A DNA stretch of 64,000 bases from positions 62,001 to 126,000 of the forward strand of contig VWVT01000013.1 in NCBI GenBank assembly GCA_008638415.1, given 5' to 3'. The translations under genes were made by a program, and so were the position numbers. The notes under the pieces were generated by a model. The model had not been told where the DNA came from and ran no database searches. It saw only the letters and a program-made list of their open reading frames with translations. The DNA is from Nocardiopsis sinuspersici (GTDB taxonomy: Bacteria > Actinomycetota > Actinomycetes > Streptosporangiales > Streptosporangiaceae). Of this stretch, positions 24,141-31,898 are shown in pieces (within the stretch, counting starts at the first letter, position 1; each line of letters opens with the position of its first letter).

Positions 24141-24929
24141 ATGACCACGATCGAAAACGGATCCGGAACACGGGAACTCGCGGGAAAGCGGGCCCTGGTC
24201 ACAGGTGGCTCCCGCGGAATCGGAGCGGCCATCGTGCGCCGACTCCTGGACGCGGGTGCCGAGGTGCTCACGACCGCCAGGTCGGCGACGAGCACGGTGC
24301 CGGAGGGGGCCGCCTTCGTGGAGGCCGACGTGCGGACACGGGCTGGAGCGGAGGCCCTCGCCGCGGCCGCGCGGGAGGTGCTCGGCGGGGTGGACGTCCT
24401 GGTCCACAACGCGGGCGAGGCGCGACCGCACGAAGGCGCCTCGGCCATCCCCGACGAGGAGTGGCAGGACGCGCTGGACCTCAACTACCTGGCCTCGGTG
24501 CGGCTGGACTCGCTGCTGGTACCGGGGATGCGGGACCGGCGTTCGGGGGCGATCGCGCACGTCTCCTCGGCCGCGGTCCTCACCCCGGTGGGGCCGTTCC
24601 TGCACTACACCGCGGCGAAGGCGGCGCTGGAGAACTACAGCCGGGGACTGGCCCTGGAACTGGCCCCGTCCGGAGTCCGGGTCAACGCCGTGGCTCCCGG
24701 CAGAGTCGCCACCCCCGGGGGCGAGGCGACGCGGGAGCGGTGGGCGGAGGTGTCCGCGCGCATGGGCGCGGCGCCGGCGGAGACCAACGCCGACGACACC
24801 CCGCCGTTGGGACGCGACGGCCTTCCCGACGACGTCGCCCGCGCGGTGCTGTTCCTCGTGTCCGACCGGGCGAGCTGGCTGACCGGGAGGAATCTCGTCG
24901 TGGACGGCGGCGAATTCCCCATGGGCTGA
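24141..24929 (+). CDS. SDR-family oxidoreductase
   Basis: 262 residues from ATG 24141 (poor ribosome site). TGGSRGIG at about 20-27, HNAG in place of NNAG (VLVHNAGEARP), and catalytic Ser in AHVSSAAVLTPVG with Tyr/Lys in YTAAKAAL. Arg after beta-2 (TTARS) suggests NADPH. A short insertion near the C terminus (PAETNADDTPPLGRDGLPDD) is typical of the FabG-like 'oxidoreductase' class that acts on small ketones. It precedes another SDR (25029) and an MDR (25836) on the same strand with gaps of 99 and 63 nt, so the three may form one transcript. Confidence 0.88.
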   Translation: MTTIENGSGTRELAGKRALVTGGSRGIGAAIVRRLLDAGAEVLTTARSATSTVPEGAAFVEADVRTRAGAEALAAAAREVLGGVDVLVHNAGEARPHEGASAIPDEEWQDALDLNYLASVRLDSLLVPGMRDRRSGAIAHVSSAAVLTPVGPFLHYTAAKAALENYSRGLALELAPSGVRVNAVAPGRVATPGGEATRERWAEVSARMGAAPAETNADDTPPLGRDGLPDDVARAVLFLVSDRASWLTGRNLVVDGGEFPMG

Positions 24930-25028
24930 CGCCGGCGGAATTGCGAAGCACCGGTTCCGAAAAAGGCATTCACCGGACCGCGCCGAGGCGCATCACCGGC
25001 TTCTGAGAGAGAACGAGGGAATTCCGGC

Positions 25029-25772
25029 ATGGACCAGTACAGCGGCAAGAACGCGGTGATCACGGGTGGCGGCAGCGGCATGGGACTCGCGATGGCGGGG
25101 CTGCTGGTGGAGGGCGGAGCCCGCGTGGTGATCACCGGTCGTTCCCAGGCCACGCTCGACGCCGCGCTGGAGCGGCTCGGCGGGAACGCGGTGGCGGTCC
25201 GGGGCGATGTGGCCTCCCTGGCGGACCTGGACGCCCTGGCCGACCGTGTGAAGGACGAACTCGGCACGGTCGAGGCCCTGTTCGTCAACGCCGGCGTCGC
25301 CTCCCTCACCCCCTTCGAGTCGACGACCGAGGAGGCCTACGACGAGCTGTTCGCGATCAACGTCAAGGGCGCCTACTTCACTGTGCAAAAGCTCGCCCCG
25401 CTGCTGAGCGCGGGCGCCGGCGTCGTCCTCACCACCTCGATCGCGAACGCCGTCGGCATGCCGGACACCAGCGTCTACGCGGCCGGCAAGGCGGCGCTGC
25501 GCTCGATGGCCCGCAGCCTCTCCCGCGAGCTGCTCTCGCGCGGGATCCGTGTCAACGCGATCAGCCCCGGCCCCATCGACACGGGAGTCCTGGAGAACAC
25601 GATGACGGCGGAGGCCGCCGAGCGGTTCAAGGCGGAGCGGGTCGCGGGCAATCCCATGCGGCGCCTCGGCACCACCGAGGAGACCGCCCGGGCGGCCGCC
25701 TTCCTCGCCTTCGACGCCACCTACACCGCCGGCGCCGAGCTCGCCGTGGACGGTGGCGCCACCCAGCTCTGA
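25029..25772 (+). CDS. SDR-family oxidoreductase
   Basis: 247 residues. Cofactor loop TGGGSGMG (13-20) and TGRSQATLD (Arg, NADPH preference). 'VNAG' replaces NNAG (LFVNAGVASL). Catalytic Ser in LTTSIANAVG and Tyr/Lys in YAAGKAAL; ISPGPIDTGV and the ELAVDGGATQL end are canonical. A GAGAGAGAACGAGG run lies upstream. Middle gene of the SDR-SDR-MDR run. Confidence 0.92.
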   Translation: MDQYSGKNAVITGGGSGMGLAMAGLLVEGGARVVITGRSQATLDAALERLGGNAVAVRGDVASLADLDALADRVKDELGTVEALFVNAGVASLTPFESTTEEAYDELFAINVKGAYFTVQKLAPLLSAGAGVVLTTSIANAVGMPDTSVYAAGKAALRSMARSLSRELLSRGIRVNAISPGPIDTGVLENTMTAEAAERFKAERVAGNPMRRLGTTEETARAAAFLAFDATYTAGAELAVDGGATQL

Positions 25773-25835
25773 GCCCGTTCCACCCGCTTCGCCACGGGCC
25801 CAGGCCCGGCTACGACCGACCGAGAGGTATCCGCC

Positions 25836-26855
25836 ATGACCGTCCAGGGGTCATCCGCCGTCGTCCTGCGCGCGCACCGCGGGCATCTGTCCCAACCGCC
25901 CAGCTCGCTGCTCGAAGTGGTCACGCTCCCTCCGCGGGAGCCGGCCGCGGGCCAGGTCCGGGTGCGGAACCTGTTCCAGCAGGTGGTCGCGGCCAACGGC
26001 GACCTGATGTTCGAGACCACCCGGATCCCGGTGCCCGTCTTCCGGACCGGCGAGCCGATCCACGGCGGCGCGATCGGCAGGGTCGTCGAGTCGCGCGCCG
26101 ACGACCTGCCGGTGGGAACCGTCGTGCTGCACATGTCGGGCTGGCGCGAGGAGAGCGTCCTGGGGCCGGGCGAGGCGTTCCCCGTGCCCGACGGTGTCTT
26201 CCCCGGTCCCGAGTACCTGCTCAACCAGGGCGTGCCCGCCTACCACGGCATCGTCGACGTCGCCGCCGTCGGCGAGGGTGACGTCGTCCTCGTCAGCGGA
26301 GCCGCCGGCGGCGTCGGGTCGATGGCCGCGCAGATCGCCAAGGCACGCGGCGCCGCGTACGTCATCGGCATCGCCGGCGGGCCGGAGAAGGCCCGCTACC
26401 TCGTCGACGAACTCGGCCTCGACGCCGCCGTCGACCACCACGGCGACGACCTCGACGACCGGCTCACCGAGCTCGCCCCCGACGGCATCACCGTCTTCTT
26501 CGACACCATCGGCGGCCACCAGTTCGAGGCGGCGCTCCGGCACACGGCGTTCGGCGCCCGCTTCGCGCTGTGCGGCGTCCTCGCCGGACAGGTCGCCGGC
26601 GGCGACGGCGCACACCCCCGCCTCGACATCATGGCCGCGCTCGCCCACGAGGTGCAGATCCGGCCCTTCACCACCAGGCACACCCCCGACCAGGTCCAGG
26701 CCTGGAACACCCACTACGCCCAGTGGTACGCCGAAGGCCGGATCAGGTTCGCGCACACGCTCCTCGAAGGCCCCCTCCAGCGTGCCGTCACCGCCCAGAA
26801 CGAACTCCTCGCCGGCCTGCACCGCGGCAACGTCATCGTGAGGCTCGCCGGGTAG
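25836..26855 (+). CDS. MDR-family NADPH:alkenal/quinone oxidoreductase
   Basis: 339 residues, a medium-chain dehydrogenase without zinc ligands. The nucleotide loop is SGAAGGVGSMAAQIAKARGA (about 152-171), followed by IGIAGGPEKARYLVDELGLD. This fits the PTGR/CurA/YncB (NADP-dependent alkenal double-bond reductase) group. Upstream is AGAGGTATCCGCC. It converges with a LysR gene. Together with the preceding SDRs it suggests reduction of reactive carbonyls or enones; substrates are unknown. Confidence 0.9.
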   Translation: MTVQGSSAVVLRAHRGHLSQPPSSLLEVVTLPPREPAAGQVRVRNLFQQVVAANGDLMFETTRIPVPVFRTGEPIHGGAIGRVVESRADDLPVGTVVLHMSGWREESVLGPGEAFPVPDGVFPGPEYLLNQGVPAYHGIVDVAAVGEGDVVLVSGAAGGVGSMAAQIAKARGAAYVIGIAGGPEKARYLVDELGLDAAVDHHGDDLDDRLTELAPDGITVFFDTIGGHQFEAALRHTAFGARFALCGVLAGQVAGGDGAHPRLDIMAALAHEVQIRPFTTRHTPDQVQAWNTHYAQWYAEGRIRFAHTLLEGPLQRAVTAQNELLAGLHRGNVIVRLAG

Positions 26856-26958
26856 GCGAGTCCCACGCCGGCGCGGAGACGGTGGTTCCGCGGCGCTCTC
26901 AGGTCCGGCTCCGGCCCGGCGCGCTCGCGGGGCCTTCGGCCGCTCCTCCTCCCGGCCG

Positions 26959-27855
26959 TCAGGACACCGGTGAGAAGGAGGCGGTGCCGTGCCAGGCCTC
27001 CAGGCGCAGGAGTTCGAGCAGGGCCGTCTCCCCCGGGCCCGCGTCCCGGCGGACCACGGCGATGACGGGCTGGGACACGGCCGGGGACACCGGGCGCACG
27101 AGGTGCTCGTAACCGTGGGGCACCGCGGACGCCGGGACGAGCGTCACCCCCAGCCCGTGCGCGGCCCAGCGCACGGCCGTCGCAGTCTGGGACACGCGGG
27201 CGCCCGTGGCCGGGGTCAGCCCGTTGTCCCGCAGCACACTCAGCAGCACGCCGTCGAGCGCGCTGTCGCGGTCGAACCTCACCCAGGGCTCTTCCTCCAG
27301 CGCGCGCAGCACGACCCGGTCCGCGGCGAGCAGCCGGTGCCCGGCGCCCAGCACCACGACGAACTCCTCGTCGCCGAGGTGGTGGGCGTCGGCGGGGCTC
27401 TGCTCGCACGCCGCCATCAGGGCGAGGTCCACCACGCCCTGGCGCCCCAGCCGCTCCAGCTCGGCGGAGCTCGGCTCCTCGAAGACGGTGACCTCCAGCC
27501 GTGGGAAACGGCGGCGCAGCGCGCCCAGCGCGCCCGGCAGTTGCCGCGTGCCGAAACCCATCTGCACCACGGCCACCAGCTCGCCCACCAGCTCGTCGGC
27601 ACCGGCCCGCGCCGCCGCCCTCGCCCGCCGCGACGCGCTCACCGCGGCCTCCGCCTCCCGCAGGAACGCGCGGCCGACCACGGTGGGCACCAGCCCGGTC
27701 GGCGTGCGGGCGAACAGTCTCACGCCGAGTTCCCGCTCCAGGGCGCGGATCTGCTGGGAGACCGACGGCTGAGCGACGCGCAGCAGCTCCGCCGCCGCCG
27801 TCACCGAGCCCTCCTCGGCAACGGCCAGGGCGTACTCGTACTGACGAAGGCTCAT
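26959..27855 (-). CDS. LysR-family regulator
   Basis: 298 residues from ATG 27855 with CGGGAG upstream. Winged HTH: MSLRQYEYALAVAEEGSVTA, AAELLRVAQPSVSQQIRALE and RELGVRLFARTPTGLVPT. The effector domain follows to residue about 290. It is convergent with the MDR gene and divergent (233 nt) from the Atu4866-type gene, so either could be its target; the divergent gene is the usual one. Confidence 0.92.
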   Translation of the reverse strand: MSLRQYEYALAVAEEGSVTAAAELLRVAQPSVSQQIRALERELGVRLFARTPTGLVPTVVGRAFLREAEAAVSASRRARAAARAGADELVGELVAVVQMGFGTRQLPGALGALRRRFPRLEVTVFEEPSSAELERLGRQGVVDLALMAACEQSPADAHHLGDEEFVVVLGAGHRLLAADRVVLRALEEEPWVRFDRDSALDGVLLSVLRDNGLTPATGARVSQTATAVRWAAHGLGVTLVPASAVPHGYEHLVRPVSPAVSQPVIAVVRRDAGPGETALLELLRLEAWHGTASFSPVS

Positions 27856-28087
27856 CGGCTCCCGTCCGCCTTCCCGCGGTGGACCGCGGTCCACCGCGTT
27901 CTCATCGTCTTCATGGTGGATGCCACAACACGGGAGCCGACGCGTTTACTCCGCGCCCGCCGCGACCACGCGTGAACCGGGAGGGTGCGCCGCACCCGGG
28001 TCCACGGGGGCCTGGTACGCCGGGCCGGCGGCGTGGAGTGTGGTGTCGGCGGGGGAGAGGAACTCCCGCCAAGAGGGAGGAAGCACC

Positions 28088-28333
28088 ATGACAGACCACC
28101 CCTACGCCGGCCTGTGGGTCACCGCTGACGGCCGCATCCGCCACGAGCTGCTCCCGGAGGGCCGCTACGTCGAGGCCCGCGGTACCCGCGAGCGCGCCTA
28201 CACGGGCCGCTACACGGTGACCGGCGCGCACATTGACTACGTCGACGACACCGGCTTCACCGCCGATGGGGACTTCGTCGACGCGGACACCCTGCACCAC
28301 GCGGGCATGGTGCTCACGCGCCGTACCGAGTAG
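28088..28333 (+). CDS. Atu4866-domain small protein
   Basis: 81 residues from ATG 28088, after GAGGGAGGAAG. MTDHPYAGLWVTADGRIRHE, LLPEGRYVEARGTRERAYTG and RYTVTGAHIDYVDDTGFTAD match the small Atu4866 family, a predicted beta-rich single-domain protein of unknown function often encoded beside LysR regulators and oxidoreductases. Divergent from a LysR gene here. No signal peptide. Confidence 0.85.
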   Translation: MTDHPYAGLWVTADGRIRHELLPEGRYVEARGTRERAYTGRYTVTGAHIDYVDDTGFTADGDFVDADTLHHAGMVLTRRTE

Positions 28334-28399
28334 GAGGACACCCGGCGAAGGACCGCGTGCCACCGGCGCCCGCCCGGGAGGTGACACGCGTCCCGCGAC

Positions 28400-29353
28400 T
28401 CAGAGAAGGTTGTCGATGGCGTACTCCGGCCCGAGCGCGAGGGCCGCGCGGACCTGCTCGGCCGCCTCGTCCTCGGAGAGGACCGGCGCGGTCGCCCGGT
28501 CGGGCAACGGCTGGCCCCAGCGGCTGAAGTAGTCCTCCAGCCCGGGAGGCGTGACCATGCACAGCATCCGCGCGTCCCGGTCGGAGGAGTTGTGGAAGAA
28601 GTGGGGCGCCCGGGCCGGGATGTTGACCGTCTCACCGGCCCGAACGATGGTCTTCTCGCCACGGAACGTGAACTCCACCTCGCCTTCGACGACGTGGAAC
28701 ATCTCCTCGAAGTCGTGCCGGTGCGGCGGCGGCCCGCCTCCCGGCGGCACGTGCATGTCGATCAGGCCGTACCGGCCGTCGGTGTCGGCCCCGGTCAGCA
28801 GGATGGTGTAGTCGTCGCCCACGACGCCGTAGTGCGGCAGGCCGGGATCGCTGTCCGGGCGGCGTACGGCGATCGTCCGGGTCGGATCGTCCGGACCGAT
28901 CCCGGCCGCCGCCGCACCCGGTGCGTCCGAGGGCGGACCAGGCGTGCGACGGGTGAGGCGGATCACCGGCAGCAGCCGGGACGCCTTGGCCTGGTACGTC
29001 CCGAAGGCGGGTGCCGTCCGCACGAACCGCGCGAACGCGGTCTCCCGCTCCTCACCGGCCAGTTCGACGGCTCGCACCGGTACGGTGACGCGGCCGCCGT
29101 CGACCACGGCCTCGATCTCGGCGTCGGGGTGTGCCCGCAGGTTGACCGCCCAGGCCGGATCGCGCGGCGCGCCCATCGCCGAACCGACGACCAGCCAGTC
29201 GTCGCCGTCGCGCAGCGACATCGCCGGGTTGATCCGCTCGGCTCCGCTCCGGGCGCCGCGGTGGTGGATGAGGACGAGGTCGGTGCCCCAGGCCCCGACC
29301 CGGCCGGCGTGCGCCCGGAACTCCGCGATGACGCGGTCGTTGAACTCGGTCAT
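28400..29353 (-). CDS. DDN-type nitroreductase fused to a cupin domain
   Basis: 317 residues from ATG 29353, preceded by GGAGGGAGAACC. Residues 1-135 are a deazaflavin (F420)-dependent nitroreductase-like module: LVLIHHRGARSGAERINPAM, DWLVVGSAMGAPRDPAWAVN and LRAHPDAEIEA. After a Pro/Ala linker (about 137-155), residues 160-317 form a cupin with metal-ligand motif HRHDFEEMFHVVEGE (His211, His213, Glu217) and a later His (251 or 254, APHFFHN). DDN-like proteins and cupins usually exist separately, so this is an uncommon fusion. It may couple F420H2-dependent reduction to ring or carboxylate chemistry, but no substrate can be named. Confidence 0.87.
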   Translation of the reverse strand: MTEFNDRVIAEFRAHAGRVGAWGTDLVLIHHRGARSGAERINPAMSLRDGDDWLVVGSAMGAPRDPAWAVNLRAHPDAEIEAVVDGGRVTVPVRAVELAGEERETAFARFVRTAPAFGTYQAKASRLLPVIRLTRRTPGPPSDAPGAAAAGIGPDDPTRTIAVRRPDSDPGLPHYGVVGDDYTILLTGADTDGRYGLIDMHVPPGGGPPPHRHDFEEMFHVVEGEVEFTFRGEKTIVRAGETVNIPARAPHFFHNSSDRDARMLCMVTPPGLEDYFSRWGQPLPDRATAPVLSEDEAAEQVRAALALGPEYAIDNLL

Positions 29354-29732
29354 GGTTCTCCCTCCAAGGCCGGGCCGCGCTCCGGGTTCCGAGCGCGGTC
29401 CGGACGAGTCGACCCCCTGCTTAGTTGTCCGAACAACGAATTGGGCGGCTTCATTCCCGGCGGGTTCGGGCGTGCGGATCCCGGCGCCCGAGGATTCCTC
29501 GCGGCGGTGGAGAGCCGCTGGGAGGCGGGCGTCTCCCGCGCCGCCGGGACAGAGCGCTTCCGGCCCCGCGGAGGCCCATCGGCTCCTCGGAAGGGGTGAT
29601 CGGGACGGAGCCCTCCCGCTGGTGTCCTCGCTCTTCGCGCCGCCCGGAAAAAATCCGTGCCCTGTGTCGATCGGGGCCCGTCCCGTTCGTCGGGAGGTTG
29701 AGAGAAGCACTCGGAGAAACAAGGAGACAGCC
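29354..29732. other. 379-bp intergenic region with a GTTGT/ACAAC dyad
   Basis: No gene. GTTGTCCGAACAAC (29424-29437) is a palindrome with 5-bp arms about 70 bases upstream of the DDN-cupin start, resembling the TTGTCCG/CGAACAA elements near the STAND gene at 46.6 kb. The right end carries the leader of the DHFR-like gene. Confidence 0.45.
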
Positions 29733-30299
29733 ATGCGCCCCCTGATCGTCACCGCCTTCGTGTCCGTCGACGGAGTCATGGAGGCCCCCGGCGGCGAGCC
29801 CGGATACCGCAACTCCGGCTGGACCTTCAAGGACGTCGAGATGGACGAGGCCGCGTACGAGATCAAGGCCCGGGAACAGGAGGAGGCCACCGCACTCCTC
29901 CTCGGCCGCCGCAGCTACGAGGCCTTCGCCCCGGTCTGGCCGACGATGGTGGAGGAGTTCGCCGGCTACAACGCCATGCCGCGGTACGTGGTCTCCACCA
30001 CGCTCGCGGAGGAGGACCCCCGCTGGCCGGCCACGATCCTGCGCTCGACCGACGACGTCGCCGCCCTCAAGGAGACCGAGGGCGGACCGATCTCCGTCCA
30101 TGGCAGCTCCGTCCTGGGCCAGGCCCTCGCCGACGCCGGGCTGGTCGACCGCTACCACCTGCTCGTCTTCCCGCTGCTCCTCGGTGCGGGCAAGCGGCTC
30201 TTCGGAGACACGGACAAGGACACCACGAAGCTGCGCCTGGTCGAGCAGGAGGCGTACTCCAACGGCGTCCAGAAGCAGGTGTTCGACGTCGTCCGCTGA
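29733..30299 (+). CDS. dihydrofolate-reductase-like (RibD C-terminal) protein
   Basis: 188 residues from ATG 29733, preceded by AAGGAGACAGCC. It belongs to the YyaP/YwjB-like group: FVSVDGVMEAPGGEPG, LLLGRRSYEAFAPVWP, ISVHGSSVLGQALADAGLVD and LLVFPLLLGAGKRLF. Members share the DHFR/RibD fold and bind NADPH, but are not the essential FolA. Function is unknown. Monocistronic in appearance. Confidence 0.9.
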   Translation: MRPLIVTAFVSVDGVMEAPGGEPGYRNSGWTFKDVEMDEAAYEIKAREQEEATALLLGRRSYEAFAPVWPTMVEEFAGYNAMPRYVVSTTLAEEDPRWPATILRSTDDVAALKETEGGPISVHGSSVLGQALADAGLVDRYHLLVFPLLLGAGKRLFGDTDKDTTKLRLVEQEAYSNGVQKQVFDVVR

Positions 30300-30501
30300 A
30301 ACGCGGCACACCGCGCTCCCACCGCGCCGCCGGGCCGGGAACGTCGGACGACTCGTCGACGATCCCGGCCGGTCCGGCCACCGGCGCCGGGCCGGAAACG
30401 CCGGATCATCGTGGCCGCCTCCGCCGGGGAGCGCGGCGCGCTCCTTGGCGGATCGGCAAAGGCACTCGCGGGAAGCGCAAAACCCGGGGTAGCGTGAGGG
30501 G

Positions 30502-31098
30502 ATGAAGCGGGACGGCGATGAGCTGGAGGCCGCGCTGGCCGCGGTCGGGCCACGGCTGCGTGAGCTGCGCCGCCGCAGTGGAGCCACCCTCACAGCCCTG
30601 TCGGAGACCACCGGTATCGCGATCAGCACCCTGTCCCGGCTGGAGTCCGGTCAGCGCAAGCCGGGCCTGGAACTGCTGCTCCCCCTGGCGAAGGCCTACC
30701 AGGTGCCGCTCGACGAGCTCGTCGGCGCCCCGGCCAGCGGCGACCCCCGGGTGTATCCGCGCCCGTTCAGCCGCAACGGCATGACCGTCGTCCCGCTGAC
30801 CCGCAAACCCGGCGGGCTACAGGTGCACAAGCAGATCCTCCCCGCCGGCCTGACCGACCGCCTCGAACCGGATCCGCGCTCGCACGAGGGATACCACTGG
30901 CTGTACGTCCTCAGCGGGCGGCTGCGGATGGTGCTCGGCGACCAGGACTTCGTCCTCGGCGCCGGCGAGGTCGCCGAGTTCGACACCCACCTCCCGCACT
31001 GGTTCGGCAACGCCGACGCGCGCCCGGTGGAGTTCCTGAGCATCCTCGGCCCCCAGGGCGAGCGCTTCCACATCAGGGCCCGCTACCGGCGCGACTGA
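30502..31098 (+). CDS. XRE-family regulator with cupin sensor domain
   Basis: 198 residues. HTH_3 at about 15-70: LRELRRRSGATLTALSETTG, IAISTLSRLESGQRKPGLEL. The C-terminal cupin_2 barrel (about 105-195) includes HEGYHWLYVLSGRLRMVLGD and FDTHLPHWFGN. This is the SutR/PuuR-like architecture in which the cupin senses a small metabolite. No obvious operon partner: it is 200 nt after the DHFR-like gene and is followed by decayed sequence. Confidence 0.92.
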   Translation: MKRDGDELEAALAAVGPRLRELRRRSGATLTALSETTGIAISTLSRLESGQRKPGLELLLPLAKAYQVPLDELVGAPASGDPRVYPRPFSRNGMTVVPLTRKPGGLQVHKQILPAGLTDRLEPDPRSHEGYHWLYVLSGRLRMVLGDQDFVLGAGEVAEFDTHLPHWFGNADARPVEFLSILGPQGERFHIRARYRRD

Positions 31099-31219
31099 CT
31101 CCGCCGCCTTCGCGGCACGATGACCCGCGTAGGTCCCGGGAGCGAGGCGGGCAGCCGGTCGAGCGCTGCCGCGCCGGCGCGCTTCCACGTCCACTTACCA
31201 CCGGGCGGGCCCAGCTCAC

Positions 31220-31511
31220 CGGCCCGGGCCGATCTCCAGGAGCCCCAGGCAGCGCATCAGCGCCCACCCGCGCGCCCGGCGGACCGCGGCCTTCCGGCCC
31301 CGGCGTACGCGTCGAAGATCCGCGTGGCCGCACCGGCGGGAAGCAGCAGCCACGCCGCCGAGAGGTCCGTGGCCGGATCACCGGCGCACAGTTCACCGAA
31401 GTCGACCACGCCCGCCAGGATGCCGCCGGCGACAACGGCGTTCGCCGGGTGGAGGCCGCCGTGCACCCACACCGCGGGCCGGTCCCACTCGACGGCCGCG
31501 GTGTCCTGCAC
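31220..31511 (-). pseudogene. broken aminoglycoside phosphotransferase (APH-fold) gene
   Basis: The minus strand reads VWVHGGLHPANAVVAGGILA, GVVDFGELCAGDPATDLSAA and WLLLPAGAATRIFDAYAGAG, the C-terminal half of an APH-type kinase. The frame then shifts: RARGWALMRCLGLLEIG, the expected ending, is in another frame at about 31220-31275. The N-terminal lobe is missing upstream. The Brenner motif, normally HGDxxxxN, is HGGLHPAN, so the catalytic Asp is Gly. All three lesions indicate a dead gene. Confidence 0.8.
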
Positions 31512-31559
31512 CCCGCGGTCCGACCACTGCCTCTTTGCGCCTCGTAGGATTCGAACGTG

Positions 31560-31746
31560 CTCGTGGCCCCCCTGAGGTGGTGGACCGGGTGCTGATCCAG
31601 GGTTCCGTGACGTGGAACTCCTGGTTCGCGGGAAGCCCTGCCTCCGTCAGGAAGTGCTTCCGTCAGGAACTGCTTCCGTCCGGCGGCGTCCCTCGGAAAC
31701 CTCCTCTCGTCGCTGCACCCGGTGAACTTGGGGCCGATGACTTCCT
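31560..31746. other. unassigned remnant sequence with short direct repeats
   Basis: Three near-copies of (G)CTTCCGTCAGGAA(G/C)TG lie in tandem at about 31646-31685. On the minus strand, frames on either side of small shifts read KEYLKEVIGPKFTGCSDERR and QEFHVTEPWISTRST, which look protein-like but match no family I recognise. Probably decayed coding sequence related to the truncated gene at 31747. Confidence 0.35.
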
Positions 31747-31887
31747 TCAGGTACTCCTTGCCGTGTAGTACTGCTTTCCGCCCGTCTTCGCGGTCAGTTC
31801 GGGGAAGTCGGCGTTACGCCATCCGGTGGGCGTAATCCCGAGCCTTGCTCCCTTGAGGATCTCCGTACTCGCGTTACTCTCAGCCAT
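31747..31887 (-). pseudogene. truncated sugar-phosphate isomerase/epimerase-like gene
   Basis: ATG 31887 lies 11 bases after the GMC oxidoreductase stop with GGGGGA upstream, so it was the next gene of that operon. It opens MAESNASTEILKGARLGITP then TGWRNADFPEL, the amino-terminal strand of IolE/AP-endonuclease-2-type TIM barrels. After residue 31 the match ends and a stop follows at residue 47. The rest of the roughly 280-residue barrel is absent. The intact version would be a plausible partner of the GMC enzyme in 3-keto-sugar or C-glycoside breakdown. Confidence 0.6.
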
Positions 31888-31898
31888 CACGTCCCCCG

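Noticed and set aside
28400-29890. 496-residue version of the DDN-cupin protein
   Set aside because: The 179-residue extension lacks coding character; ATG 29353 has a strong GGAGGGAG site and begins at the usual DDN-family start.
31535-31575. tRNA-like T-loop sequence (GTTCGAATCC on the minus strand)
   Set aside because: Flanking bases do not form a T-stem, and no acceptor, D or anticodon arm can be drawn.
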